Source of the DNA: Acanthornis magna
Lineage: Eukaryota; Chordata; Aves; Passeriformes; Acanthizidae
DNA length: 64,000 nucleotides
NCBI GenBank assembly: GCA_036785705.1
Contig: JAWUZG010000015.1
Coordinates: 5,409,001 to 5,473,000, forward strand
Direction: 5' to 3'
The notes beneath the pieces are model-generated. The model searched no databases and was not told the DNA's origin. It saw only the letters and a list, made by a program, of their open reading frames with translations. Made by a program: the position numbers and the translations under genes. This document shows positions 14,001-25,459 of the stretch, in pieces (within the stretch, counting starts at the first letter, position 1; each line of letters starts with the position of its first letter).

Positions 14001-17000
14001 GCAGAGGTGGACTTTGTGTATGAAATGTACAATCAGGCTACAATCACTTATTTCTCCTGCCAGGCTGCTCTCTAGACTGCTGCCTGCTTTTCCATGCTCC
14101 TGCTGTGCTCTCCAGCCAGGATCCAGCTCCCCTGCACCTTGCAGGACACCCCACTCCCATCCCATTTGTCTACATTTGCATCACCCCTCTACCCACAAAG
14201 ACGTCCTTCACGCTCTTTGCTTTCCAGTGCAAGCAATGTAATTTTTCTTCTGGAAGATCTTAAAGTCTCCTTGTTCTAACCAGGAGGACCCATTACATCC
14301 AAGTTAATTTTAAATTGCTCTATGGCCACCGAGGAAGTCAAGTCTGTTTTCTGAAGGCACTGGGCCCTATTTGCCTGCTCAGAGCTCCTTTTAGCAGATT
14401 TGGCTGCCTCAGCTGTTACCAAGCCAAGAGGCTGTAGACATTGAGTTCATTAGAAGCTGTTGGAACAAGCTCTTTGCACAGCTCATTAAAAGTGCCCCCA
14501 TGCCCCTTCCAGCAGAACAGTTCCTCCAGCCCCTCCTGCCCTGCCCCAGCTCTTTGCAATCATTCACAGCCCCCCGAGCAGGGGGGTCGCAGGCACTTCC
14601 ACTCACGGGACAAATATTCAGCCATTTCAGCAGCAACCAGAGCGTGAGGTGACACACAGACCCTTGTGCAGAGAACTGGCTCCTGGGAAGTGGCTCCACA
14701 CAGAGCACTTTCTTCTGCTGCCTGATGTGATGGACACAAGCCACTGTTCCAGACACAGCTTGGGGAGCACACCCTGACGTCTCAGCAAACCCACCCACAA
14801 GCCAGAAATTTCATTTCTCTATTTAAGTGAAAGGAGCTTGTAGACAAAACCACTTACACAAGTCTCCCCCTCCACAACCACAACCTACAGAGGCCATCAA
14901 TTAAAACCAAGGGCAATTAACATAACAGAAGCAGTGCCAGGCCTGCCACCATCCCTCTGTGAAGGGACTCACATAGGGATCTGGAGAACAACCACTGCAG
15001 GGTGACAGCTGGCAAGAGCTTTAATCACAGCTCGAAAATGTGGACGCTGGAGTCCATCAGCAGTAAGCAAGAGCAGACTTGATGGATGATTTTTCTCTAA
15101 GGATTTTGTTACCAGGGAGATGTCACTTAGATGTAGGTTCCACGGGAAAACCCATTGCACCCACATCCCAGGGTATCACTCAGGAAGGACACACTAATCG
15201 AAGAAGCCACATCCTGCTGTGTTCTATCAGCTTTAAGTCAAGGTTTCTTGGTCTCCAGATCCAAGTGCAATGCTGCCCTCAAAACCAAAGCTGAGGTGGC
15301 TTTTTATGGTGGCTATCCCTTGGGAGATTAAAATTGCTGAGCATCCCAGTAGGGAGAATGTAAATGGTGACATGATGTGGGGACAGATTTTAACATCTGC
15401 AGAGCAGGAAAGTACTGCAGAGGTGCCTGTAAGACATGCTCTCGCAAGGGAAGCCTCATCCTGAGACCAGCAAAGGCTGAGTCTCACTGCTTCTCATCGC
15501 CTCCCAGTTTGTTACACCCTGCCAGGCAGCATTCCAACCATCCCAGCAGGAGCACAGGGCTCTCCAGCTTGTGCAGCTCCCTCATGTTCCAGATTCGCAA
15601 GTACTTAGCAGCATCACGGTTGTTACAGCGACTGCACCTCACCCAGGAGCTCCTCCTGCCCCAGCCTGCTTTCCCTGGATGCCCTGCCTGGGCAGTAACA
15701 CCAGCAGCAGCCCAGGCAGCTGAGTTCTTGCTGAACACCTGCAGCAGCTCTCACGACCTGGACTCGAGTCCCGTGTCAGGCCAGACCGCCTGACTCGGGC
15801 AGTGCAGCCGAGGGCATGCCTCTGCCATCACGTGCCAGGACAACTTCCACACTCTGCCACCCCTGCTCCCCTGCCTGCTGACCCCTCGCCTGTTCCTCCC
15901 CCTTGGTGTTTTCACGCTGTGGTTAAAAGCATAACCTGCTCCTTCCTCTCCCACAGCCCCTCGCGGCTTGGGCTGCAGACAAGGGGGTCAGGCAAGCTCC
16001 AGACGTCAGAACTTAATCCCCTGTTGATGCAACAGCAAGTTTCTTTTCTTGTTGAACAAGCGAGAGAGTTTAGTGTTGAAACGCTGGATGAATCATTGAC
16101 CCCTGAACATGAACAGATACAACTGCGCACAGGAGCTCACAGCTACAGGTTCCCCCCATGCCAAACCTCCGGAGAACTTGGGGAAGTTGCAGCTGGACTT
16201 GCTTGAGACATTAACACCCATGGGAGCATCCAGGTTTTGGCAGGTACCAGCACAGGTACTGGGCAGTGTCACTGCTACCACCTGTGGTGCCTTAGAGCCC
16301 GTGGAGAATAAAGACCAGACCCCAAGGCGAGCAGCAGAGCAGCCAGCTCTGCCAGGGTCTCCTTCCTTTACCGCAGTTGCTTCCCTGCTTTGCCACCCCC
16401 TCAGCTGCAAACATTTCCACTTTCCCAACACCATTTTTTCTTTAATAAAGAAGCGTTGATCAGACTGCACTGTTCACAAGGTCCTCCACGGGTTGCACTC
16501 TGGAGCAGGCTGTCAGCTCACTGGAGGAGCTGAGTGGGTGTCCGCAGTACCATGACACCACAGAGACATTTTTTTAGTTCTGTACACACAGAGAAATCCC
16601 TTTCCTGAGCACCCAAATCTTAACACAGTCTGTGTGACACTATACACTTCTACCAGCACACAGAGCATCTAGATCAAGGCCCTTCCCACAGCGCTGGGCA
16701 CATCTGTGATTTATTCTCACAATTAAACCCTGCACGGTCCAGACACGAGCTTGCACTTAGCGTACAGTGCATCTCCTCACTCTCTAACAATTTCTCACAA
16801 TTTTACCAAGTGCCAAAGCCAAACAAGATACTATTAAATACACTTGAAGTCATTTGTTCAGCCATTGAAAATGAATGTGGAAATGTAACCATTCACTTAT
16901 GAACCTGCAAGGGAATTAAGTACCTGTTGCGCAATGTGTTTTCTGCTCCTTGAGGCAGACATTCAACATAGTCTTATTCATAACTCAGCCAATAACACAA

Positions 17001-18502
17001 AACAGAGGAAAAAAGTGAGATTAAATCCAAAGAAATTTCTCTGTTAAATATATGGTGTCATTAAATAAAACCATGGTCATTCTATATTATTTTTTCATTT
17101 CACAGGCTTATTTTGTATCTCAGACAAGAAGGTTTCACCTGATAAGCACTGTACAGGCAGAACTAAGCACCAACTTTGTGTCCTTACAGCACCTGAACGA
17201 TTTTACTAAGTACTGATCATTACTTATTTTCAGATGTAAACAAAGTCATTCTCATATGTATCTGAGTCAGAATATGAGGGAGAAATCCTGCTCGCACTGA
17301 AGTCAACAGTGCAAAATTCCACAGTGACTTCACTGCCCCATGGACTTCCACCCAAGGCTCAGAGGTTCCTGGTGCACAAGAGCTGTGTATGTAGGACAGC
17401 CACAAAAATCCTCCAGCCTCCAAAGTCTTGCCACACGTTGCTTAATGGACAGCTCAACACACATGCTAAAGCACAGACCTCAAGAGCTGACCAGTTTTTC
17501 CACGTTTACAAAACACCACTTATCTTACTCACAAAACCTTTCCAGATACGGCACCAAAGGTCCCTCCGAGAGTCACCCACAGTGGTGTGGGCAGCACTCA
17601 GGTCTCCCTGGCATTCCCAGCCCTGCAGCACAAACAGCAGGACAGCTCTGCAGGTCCCTGTCCCACTGCTGGTACCACTCTCCACTGCCCTTCCCATCAC
17701 TAAGGGGATGGGCCAGCGATGCCAGGCAGACTCACAGCACGGGGCACTTACCTTCTACCCCAGCTCTGCAAGACCCTCACTGGGTGATGCTGGTCTTGCC
17801 TCAGTTTCCCCAGATGCCATTTCGGCACTGCCGATAAAAACTACAGGGCAGTTGGGTACCAGCGACAGGCACTAATTATTGCCACTTAGCTTGAGCTGAT
17901 GCTGAACCATGGGATCCTCCGCCCTCCCAATATCCATATAAGAAACACTGAACACAGTTCGTGCTGTCTATCCCTTCTTCCCCCGATAAACCTGCCGTGG
18001 CCGCAGGATGCCCCCTCCCTTCGCACTCCAAGCTGCTGCAGAAGGGTGAGGAGCTGCGGCAGCCCCCACTCTTTGCTGTTCCCTCCCTCCATGCTCAGAC
18101 CCTGGCGGGCAGCAGGGTGACCCTCTGAGAGCCAAATACCGCTGGTGCTGAAGCCAGCGGTGGCACGGAGCACCCAGGCTGTGTCGCCGGTCCGTGTCCC
18201 CGGGGCCGAGCCCCACAGCTCGCGGGCTGTAACGCCGCTCCATACACTTGCTCCCGACTCAGTGTCCCCAGTTTGTGCTCCGGCTCCGAGGCGCCACTCG
18301 GAGCCCCGCGGTGTGTCGCCAGCCGTGCCCCTCGCCCCGCAGCGGGTGTCCCCAGCCCGCGGTGCCCACCCGCGGCTCCCGGGCGCGGTACCTTGGGGGG
18401 CAGGCTGAGCAGGATGGGCACCAGCGCCAGCGGCGCGCACAGCAGCACCACGAACCTCCGCACGCTCCACGCCTTCTTCACCAGCGCCCCCAGCGCCGCC
18501 AT
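1907..18502 (-). CDS. SLC13A3: SLC13A3, Na+/dicarboxylate cotransporter 3 (5' half, runs off the left edge)
   Basis: Exons on the minus strand: 18392-18502, 8780-9045, 8279-8442, 6641-6740, 2927-3112, 1907-2032. The joined 953 bp keep one frame across all junctions and code for about 317 residues; the family is usually about 600, so the C-terminal half lies beyond base 1. The family is a plasma-membrane symporter that moves Krebs-cycle dicarboxylates (succinate, alpha-ketoglutarate) with about three Na+, mainly in kidney, liver and brain. Sequence support: the N-terminal hydrophobic segment (residues 17-34), the strongly conserved block YWCTEALPL (51-59), the first Na+-site SNT motif (143-145), and the [14 protein letters not shown] block (254-267). 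Residues 165-238 are a charged, poorly conserved cytosolic loop. The second SNT motif would be in the missing part. The identity rests on recalled similarity to vertebrate NaDC3. The start ATG at 18502 is at the homologous position, although the frame stays open upstream. Confidence 0.95.
2033..2926. other. SLC13A3 intron 5
   Basis: 894 bp between two firmly identified exons. Nothing else was recognised in it. Confidence 0.9.
2927..3112 (-). CDS. SLC13A3: SLC13A3 coding exon 5
   Basis: It encodes about residues 214-275. An acidic/lysine stretch ([10 protein letters not shown]...) leads into [16 protein letters not shown] and the conserved [22 protein letters not shown]. The acceptor is TTTTAAAG|C and the donor GAAGAG|GTATGG, phase 2. 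The conserved Gly/Thr-rich hairpin is part of the transport core in the DASS family. Confidence 0.95.
3113..6640. other. SLC13A3 intron 4
   Basis: About 3.5 kb of unique-looking sequence. No coding exon, RNA gene or repeat family was recognised. Confidence 0.75.
6641..6740 (-). CDS. SLC13A3: SLC13A3 coding exon 4 (variable loop)
   Basis: A 100-bp exon for about residues 181-213 of the hydrophilic loop. It was called because its frame is open, its donor AAAAAG|GTATAT is good, and its length (phase 1 to phase 2) joins exon 3 to exon 5 without shifting the frame. The loop has little family conservation, so homology cannot confirm it. The acceptor used (GATGAG|CA) is weaker than usual. A neighbouring AG at 6737-6736 would put the exon out of frame, so the 5' boundary is the least certain in this gene. 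Confidence 0.7.
6741..8278. other. SLC13A3 intron 3
   Basis: About 1.5 kb. It contains an A/C-rich run near 6908-6940 and otherwise nothing recognised. Confidence 0.75.
8279..8442 (-). CDS. SLC13A3: SLC13A3 coding exon 3
   Basis: It encodes about residues 126-181. The acceptor is CTCTTTCAG|A and the donor CCAAG|GTAATT, phase 1. It carries the Na+-binding SNT motif within [17 protein letters not shown]. The last 14 or so residues (after LFGEK) begin the variable charged loop. Only 337 bp separate it from exon 2. Confidence 0.93.
8443..8779. other. SLC13A3 intron 2
   Basis: A short 337-bp intron with canonical GT...AG ends and a pyrimidine-rich tract (minus strand) before exon 3. Confidence 0.9.
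8780..9045 (-). CDS. SLC13A3: SLC13A3 coding exon 2
   Basis: It encodes residues 38-126, beginning EGRCLYV and ending VGVQPAR. The acceptor is TTTGCAG|GAAGG and the donor CCAG|GTGACT, phase 2. It is very close to the mammalian protein, including [19 protein letters not shown] and [11 protein letters not shown]. Confidence 0.95.
9046..18391. other. SLC13A3 intron 1
   Basis: The long first intron (about 9.3 kb). The only interspersed repeat recognised is a CR1 3' end near 13.63 kb. Open frames such as 11934-12578 (+) have no recognisable homology or splice-supported structure, and I treat them as chance. Confidence 0.8.
13634..13705 (-). repeat. CR1 LINE 3'-end fragment
   Basis: It matches the recalled CR1 3' terminus read on the opposite strand: a degenerate CATAGAA-ACACAGAA start, then GTTTGGAAGAGACCTTTA and ATCATTGAGTC. 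It is a short, diverged, 5'-truncated copy in SLC13A3 intron 1. The right boundary is approximate. Confidence 0.75.
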
Positions 18503-18660
18503 CCCGCGCCCATCGCCGCAGCCCGGGCCGCGCACCCCCTTTATCCCCCGGGAACGGCCCTCCCGGTGGGAGGGACCCCCCCGCCCTTCTCCGCCTCGCC
18601 TCGCCCACCGGGAGGGGCCCCGCACCGCCCCGCGGCACTGCGCCCCGCTATACCGCCTCC
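18130..18660 (-). promoter_or_regulatory. CpG-island promoter of SLC13A3
   Basis: A dense run of CG dinucleotides and GC boxes surrounds exon 1 and extends about 150 bp upstream of the ATG. No TATA box is evident close to the start, which suggests a dispersed-start promoter. The transcription start was not located. Confidence 0.75.
18392..18502 (-). CDS. SLC13A3: SLC13A3 coding exon 1
   Basis: It encodes residues 1-37, from [10 protein letters not shown] to LPPK. The donor is CAAG|GTACCG at 18391-18390, phase 0. The ATG is followed by G (good +4 context). The exon sits inside a CpG island. It holds the cytosolic N-terminus and the first hydrophobic helix. Confidence 0.93.
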
Positions 18661-19739
18661 TACCCCCCATACCCGCCCTTTATACAGCCCCTATATCCCC
18701 CTCCTTTCCCCCACCTCACCATTTCCCAGCCTTTTTTCTTTTTTCTGTATTTTTTTCTTATTAAAAATAAGCAAACGCAACCGAACAAAAGGTCAGTGGT
18801 GTGGAGCGGGATAGAGCCATGGGAAATAGCGGAAAGGCAAGAGGCAGAGTCCTGGCTCACACAAGTGTGAGCTCCAGCGAGCAAGCAAGGAGCATATGAC
18901 TATACCCTGGGTGTCCTATCAGGCTGGACACTAAGGATACTTCAATCATGAGTCAAGAAGAAAACACAAACGCTGCCCAGTTTGAACTCTGAGGGTGAAT
19001 TTTCTTGCCAGCTCTGCCCTGTATCGGGGTCATCAGAAAGAAAATGGGGGAGTATGTGGGGCACGACAGGATCCCCTCTCCTGACCGCAGTGAACCCCAG
19101 CAAGCGCTGCAGAGGTTGCCAGTCTCGTCTGACCACAGTGAGAGGCAAACACCCCCGGAGACCGAGCTGCGGCACTGTCAAGATGAGCCAGAGATCAAAG
19201 CCAAGGGAGCTGCTTTTTACACCGCCTGGATCCTTGCCATTGAAGGCTAGACAAAGCTGAGTGGTGGGGACAAAAATGGGAAAGCAAAGTAACACCCTTA
19301 GTACTTCACCAGCATCCTTTGAGTAATCAAGTAATCATCCTTTCAAACATAATCAAGACCTGGGTAAATTGACCCATATATGAAAGATGTATAAAACTCA
19401 CATTCAGCAGAGAAACCTCTCCCTTTCACAATTAATCAGCTCTCTGGAGAGTAACTCCTCCTTGATACTACTTCCCAGATCTTCAGGGAAGTTGGAGTCA
19501 AACGCATTGGATTAAAAAGCAAAAAGAGAAAGTCCCGTTCCCCTCTTACAAACCCATGAATCATTGGCACAGAGGGAACAAGAAATTAGAGTGTGGTGGT
19601 ACAATCAGCAATAGAGACAGGACTGCGCTCCCATCTGAAGGGACTCTGCTCCGGGTCTGCATCCACCTCCCCCACTCCCCTCCCTCTCCCTAACAGCATA
19701 TATGTAATTTCGCACAAATAGTAACAAATCAGTTAATCC

Positions 19740-19950
19740 CCGCAGCCATCCCGGGCGGGGGCTAAAGGATGACGGCATCACCACTGCGGCTCTTTTCAAA
19801 CAGCAGAACGGGCACAAAAGCTTTTGCCGGGCACTGCCGGGGGCCGCTGGCACGGCGAGGATCCGGCATCCGCCTGGCGCCCGGCCCCGCGGCTGCCCAG
19901 CCCCGCTGGCACACGCACCTTCTCTCGGGGCCCAGAAGAGAGCACAGACC
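19740..19950. promoter_or_regulatory. Small CpG-rich patch
   Basis: About 200 bp with many CG dinucleotides (CCGGGCGGGGGC, GCCGCTGGCACGGCGAGG and similar) in an otherwise CpG-poor flank, about 1.2 kb upstream of SLC13A3. It could be an enhancer or minor promoter. Function is not shown by the sequence. Confidence 0.4.
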
Positions 19951-20194
19951 TGACCGAGAGAAATCCATGAGGATTTTTATCTCGCTTTTCCTGAACTGCT
20001 CAACAAAATAAATACAAAGTTATCACGACCAAAATAAATGAGTAGGAGGTTGTTGCTACCTGCCACTGCAGGGGGGTTGTGGTAGCAGAAGATGCTGCAT
20101 CACTCGGGCGGTGGTGTGTGATGGAGAGGATGGGCAGAGGGATGTTTGAAGACCTGAAAGCAAAATTCAGGCCATTAAAACAATGCAACTGCTT

Positions 20195-20469
20195 AAAACA
20201 GGTTCAGCGTACCCAAAATAACCATCAGCCAGAGTCTGGGAGCCCATGTATGTGTGCCACATGCTGGACCAAAGGAGCTCTACAAAACTTTTTCTTTCAA
20301 AATCAACCTTGTAAGTTAAAAAAAGCTTCAAAACAGGTTCAGCATACCCAAAATAACCATCAGCCAGAGCCTGGGAGCCCATGTATGTGTGCCACATGCT
20401 GGACCAAAGGAGCTCTACAAAACTTTTTCTTTCAAAATCAACCTTGTAAGTTAAAAAAAGCTTCAAAAC
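20195..20469. repeat. 135-bp tandem duplication (two copies)
   Basis: The segment starting AAAACAGGTTCAGC... is repeated with a period of exactly 135 bp (GGTTCAG at 20201 and 20336). The copies differ at only about two positions (CGT/CAT and AGTC/AGCC), so the duplication is recent. 135 is divisible by 3, so an open frame runs through both copies on each strand. No known protein is recognised. Confidence 0.95.
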
Positions 20470-22478
20470 AATAACAACTGGCACAGTCTGCTCTTTCTCC
20501 TATGAGGACACACACTTCTGGCAGTGCCAAGGGCGAGGGGATGGCAGCACATTCCCCTCCAAGACATTATTCATGCCTGGACAGTCCCTTCCCTGACCCC
20601 ACCCGGCCTTTCTCGGCTCAGCAGGGCAGGTGCTGGCTCAGCCTTCACAGCTTCCCAGCCGAGTGCATTCTGCAGGGGCTACACGCTGCTTCTCTCGGCC
20701 TTCTTGGACTTCAGCTGGGAATTAACATTTAATTAGTTTGTTTTCTTGTAAACTCCATCCTCATCACTGCAATTTCCAGTGCCAGCAGCAGCTGCAGCTG
20801 CCCTGGCTGTGCCTTGCCTGTGCTCCACGGCCATCACTGGAGTCAGACCACTCCTGGGCTATTACTTAAAGTAAGTTTAGTTTATTTGCAGAAGAAAGAG
20901 GTGCTAGGTAGTGCCCAAAGGGACCATTGTGGGACACAGCTAGAGCTTGGGCCAGGGAGAGGCTTTATTTATCTGTAGTGACCCTCATGGAGTGAACCCT
21001 GGGTTACAAATGAGCTTTTATGCTTTTATTGCACTAACTTGGTTTCCTATCAGCACTGACAGGAGAAGAGGGTTGCAAAAGGTTATCAGCATTCTTCATC
21101 TTGCAAAACTGGAAAATATCAATTTCCTGCAGACATCAAGGCCTAAATTATAATAAAATTCACCACAGAAAGCTACACCATATATCTTGGATGCACAGTT
21201 TTTACATATACACACAGTAACTACCAGCACAGAGCAGCCACTGTCCAAAGTCATGGCAACAGCATTCCCAGATTATTCAACAGTGTCCTCATCCCTGTTC
21301 CTTGCTTGTATGTGGGTTTTTTCATGTTTCTTTATCCTCTTAGTGCTCCTATAGGTCTCCAAGTCACATTTATCTTAAAAAATCCCGAGTTCAGTTCTGC
21401 CCTCATGGCATTGGTGGGCAAAACAGAACTTGGTGTTATTGCCAAGATAAAGTCAGGCTGGTAGCCAAGAGCTTGCAATCTATCTCCCCACTCCACAGAA
21501 ATCACTGGTGATGTCAGATACCAAAATAAACAGAAAAGGCAACTCCATCAATAATCAGCAATTCCCTCAGAAATACTGACACTGCACTTTCTGCTGATAA
21601 AATGCCTCTATTTACATTTCATCTGTTGTTCCCTCTTTCTTTTCATTCTTCTTTCCTCAGCTTATCTGCACCTCCTTTTATTCATGGCATTTTTGAGTGA
21701 CATACAGGTGTGGAGCAAGATCAAGCAGGTGCTGGGAAGCTTCTGGAAACAAAGCTGTTCCTGGCAGGCCTGGAGTTGATGCCCTGAGACAACAATTCAT
21801 CCATCAAGCAGAAAGATTCAAGCAGTAGAAAGACCCAGAGTGATCCAGCACACAGCTGTAAATATATTCTGCTCAAAGATTTTCCCTGAACATACAGATT
21901 TTCCTGGTGCTAGTCATGGTGGCAGAGAGACCCCCAGTGGCTTTGTGCATCACCAGCCATCACCTGTCACATCCCACAATCTCAGGGTCCCCCTGACAGG
22001 CAAGCAAGGATGTTTTGGAGGGTTTGAAGGACAACACAGCCTTTGGGAGAATGGCCCCTCTGAATAAGCCCTAGCAGGACATCACCACTTCTGCCAGAGT
22101 GGGTTGCAAGGACTTCTTATGGTGTCAGACCAAACTATGGAAAAATATTGGTGGCTTGAAAATGTATTTGCAGCAGATAAACTATTCATGGAAAAACAAA
22201 AAGAAAAGAAAATAGCAGTCCTATTTTCATTATGAGAATGCACATGCACTGGACATAAAGCCTGAATGTTAGTAACACAATGGTAAATTATTTTAATAAC
22301 AGTAACAACAGTAATTCAGTGCTGCTTTTGACCACATAGACGCAGGGAAAGCTAACACAACAGCATGTCAAGCTATTCCCAGTCAACAAAAACTGGAAGC
22401 TCCACCTGTCCTGTGAACCAGTCAGGGAACCAGTGGTTTTCATCCAAGGAGCTGCCGCTGCAGACACAACCCGTCACT

Positions 22479-22562
22479 GAATCATTGAGTAACCCGAGTT
22501 GGAAGGGACCCACAAGGATCATTGGGTCCAGCTCCTGATGGACTGATACAGCTGAAGCTGCA
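22479..22562 (-). repeat. CR1 LINE 3'-end fragment
   Basis: It contains GAATCATTGAGTAACC, GAGTTGGAAGGGACC and ATCATTGGGTCCAGCTCCTG, the reverse-strand form of the CR1 3' end. It is truncated after about 85 bp. Confidence 0.8.
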
Positions 22563-22849
22563 AGAAGACGTGGGGTGAACACTTTGCAGGTCCAGAGTGT
22601 CCTTTTTTGCTAGACGTGCACCTGCTGAGATTTTTCCACCTTCCAACAGCAACAGCTCAGCATTCCCTACAGCAATCCATATGACACATCAGGCCGATCA
22701 AGAGGAAATATCAACAAGCCGTAGCACAGATGTGCAGAAAGTGACACTTACATAACAGGGAAGAATTTATCACGCAGTGAAAAAGCAAAACATTTTGCTT
22801 TTCATGACAAGTAATGTCCTGCTTTGTTTTGACTCTCCATCGCAGAGCT

Positions 22850-23950
22850 GATTTCAGCAGAGGCCGGCTCTGGAGCCCCTGCTCGAAGGCCAGTCCCACG
22901 CACCAGCTCGCCGGGAGCACTGGCCTCACCACGGGCTGCCGACCCCGGCTCAGGGCACCGCGCCGGCCGCGAAACCCTCCCGCGGATCAGCTTTGTTTCT
23001 GCTCCGCTGTCCCGCAGGGAGAGCTGCATTTTAACAAACATGATGATAGTTGGAAACAGACTTCTTCAAAGGGCTTTGCAAACAGAACTCAATCCTGGCA
23101 TCACCGGGAGACGGTGAGAGCGGTGTTTGTACAGAGGGGGACGGCGGGCAAGGAGGGGTCAGGCTGCTGCTCCCCTCCGCGGGCCGGCGGTCGGGGCTCA
23201 CACCAGCCGCGTTCGGGGACTCGTTAGCTCACATCCACCTGCTCCCCCCATGCCATCAGGCCCGGCTCCTACAGCCCGCTGGACACCCCGGGAGCACCCC
23301 TTCGAGTGTGCTCGGGCCGGGCAGTGGCTCTCCAGGCAGGGAGGAGAAGGTCTGCAGCTCCTCCAGCCCTGCCGCTCCCTGCACGGGCGCACGGCTGCTT
23401 CTCGCCCCCGTGCCACCACGCAAGGAAAACAAAACACAGCGGCAACAAGGGCTCTCTGCAGATGGACGGTGCCCGGCCCGGCACGCAAAGCTGTGGCTGG
23501 GCGGTGGAACCCGAGCCCCACGCCGGGGTCGGGCACTCGCCCAGGCGGCTCCTCTGGCAAGAGGTGAATGCGCGCCGGGCACGGGCAGCCCGCCGCGCTA
23601 GGACACTTGCGGGACGCGAACCTGCAACCTGCGGGACCCGGGGCGGCGGCGCTGCGCCGGCGCCACCGCGCGGAGTGAAGCCGCCGACGCGGAGGCACCT
23701 TGTGGTTCTCGGCGCCGCCCGCCCCTCTCCGCTCCCATCCCCACAAAGCGGTCCCGTCCCGCCCGCCCCGTCCCCTTCGCTCGGGCTGCGCTGCTCCAAG
23801 CGGGGAGGGAGAAGCCCTCATTCATCCCTTCAGCCCTGCCTGGCAGAGCAGCTTCCCACAGCTGCCTTCTCCCCCTACCGGGTGCAGGATCCGTGCAGGA
23901 CACAGCCCCTGGCCGTGCAGAGGTGAGGCACTTCGCTCCCGCAGTTTCAG
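22850..23950. promoter_or_regulatory. Orphan CpG island
   Basis: About 1.1 kb of GC-rich, CpG-dense sequence between SLC13A3 and TP53RK, over 1 kb from TP53RK's 3' end and about 4.3 kb upstream of SLC13A3 exon 1. Several long open frames occur on both strands but none is recognisable, as expected in stop-poor GC-rich DNA. A donor-like GCAGAG|GTGAGG lies near 23920 on the plus strand. It may be the promoter of an unannotated noncoding RNA or an alternative SLC13A3 first exon. Confidence 0.6.
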
Positions 23951-24860
23951 AGCACCACGGACTGCACAAGAGAACAGAGGATCTTCCCGACGGATAAAGG
24001 CTGCCCAGCACAGCAAATCGCTCAGGGAGAAATTCACTGTTTCTTTCCTTATCGTTACCTGAAGTAAATGATAAAGCTCCCGCACTCACTGAACTCACAT
24101 TCCAATCTGCTCATAGAGAACTGATAATCTTCTAACCCACCCACTGTGGGGTGTGTAAGATTTTCCTCTGGCACATCTTACATTCACACTATTAGAAATA
24201 GTAACCCAGAAAAACTAAGTAATATAGAGAAAACATTACAAGAAAAAGAGTATTACCGCCTACTTCTGCCAACTGCCCACCTGGGCAGGTAATGGCAATA
24301 CCAGTGGACCCCCTTAGAGAGTTCCAAAAAAGGAAATTTACAGCAGACTTCTTGCTTAAAGTGGAAATTTCTCAGTAGAAAACTGTTCTTGATTAACAAG
24401 TTTTGTATTTCCTTAAGGAAGTGCTATTGACTGTAAGCGGGAAAAATACAAAAATTACTAGAGGAAAAAATAAACCTGGTTTGTTTAGTGCTATATTTCA
24501 GCACTGCCCATGTCCCAGAATTCAGTTGTCCTAAAAATTTTCAGGATGTGTTGTTTATAGGATTAAAATGCTTTGTTGTAAAGTCTTCTGAGAAAAATAA
24601 TACACTTTTTTTTCTCCTTTTGTAGATGCTCTTTTGTAGTCTCTGAGATAAGAACCTCCCATGAATTCATGGTCTGCAGGCTGAGAACGATTGCCCTGAA
24701 TTATTCCAACCACACAAAGATGAGTGGAATCGCACTGTAAACTACTCTGTATTAGAAATATTTAACAATTAGGAAAGAAGTGACCTTTAGTTGTTTCTCT
24801 CTTGGCTGTGCCCCAATCTCACAATTACTTCAGTTACTTTATGACACTTAAACTCTTTCA
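23951..24860. other. Intergenic, 3' flank of TP53RK
   Basis: AT-rich sequence downstream of TP53RK (minus strand). No gene or repeat recognised. Confidence 0.7.
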
Positions 24861-24872
24861 AGTTTATTTATT

Positions 24873-24882
24873 TCAAGACACA
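24873..24882 (-). terminator. TP53RK polyadenylation signal
   Basis: Two overlapping AATAAA hexamers on the minus strand (TTTATTTATT on the plus strand) about 100 bp after the TP53RK stop codon. They are the likely 3'-end signal. Confidence 0.7.
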
Positions 24883-24980
24883 GTTATCAAAATAGTGATC
24901 TGTGAAATAAAACCAACTAGAAATATAAATAACCCTATTTGCAAAACCTACTATTTCTCCATCCCTACCCCTGCTCTCTT

Positions 24981-25459
24981 CTACCCAATCATGGATCTCT
25001 TCCTGCCCCTTAGTCGAACCTCATCCAGCTTTTTGATCACAGGACCGGATTTTTTAGACGCAGCTGCGTAGCTCTTTAGCAGAGCTTTGAACATCGTTTC
25101 AGTATCTGGATGAGTGCTAACGAAGGCTTTTTCCAGAACATACAGATCAACTCCTTTATCCTCTGGAAGACCTGAAATAAAACTGAGTCCAAAGTCTATC
25201 AACACCAAGTCCAGCTTCTCCGTGGGTGGCCGCAGGAGGAGATTGGCAGTTGTAAGATCCCCGTGGATAATATCTTCATCGTGCATCCTTGCTAGCAGCT
25301 CACCCATCTTCTCTCCTAACTTATGGAGCCCACTGGTATCATTTCCACTCTTTTGTACAGAATAAATATGATCCTGAACAGTAATTGAGTCTACAATATC
25401 TTCAAGATAGATGGAGTTGGTGACATAATCCACGAAGTAGACCACTGGAGCTGGAATCC
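24981..25459 (-). CDS. TP53RK: TP53RK exon 2
   Basis: Residues 126-284. The acceptor is TTTTTAAATAG|GG. It carries [51 protein letters not shown] and the basic tail; the stop is TAG. It is almost collinear with the mammalian protein. Confidence 0.97.

Larger units (their letters stand above)
18661..22800. other. Intergenic, SLC13A3 upstream flank
   Basis: No gene recognised. It contains a short GC-rich patch (19.74-19.95 kb), a 135-bp tandem duplication (20.2-20.47 kb) and a CR1 fragment (22.48 kb), listed separately. Confidence 0.7.

Noticed and set aside
17886..18670. Long minus-strand frames (250 and 191 codons) around SLC13A3 exon 1
   Set aside because: Stop-poor CpG-island DNA. Only 18392-18502 matches NaDC3, and it ends at a good donor.
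23198..24098. Several 160-207-codon frames on both strands in the orphan CpG island
   Set aside because: Multiple overlapping frames of Arg/Pro/Gly/Ala-rich composition are typical of GC-rich noncoding DNA. No homology recognised.
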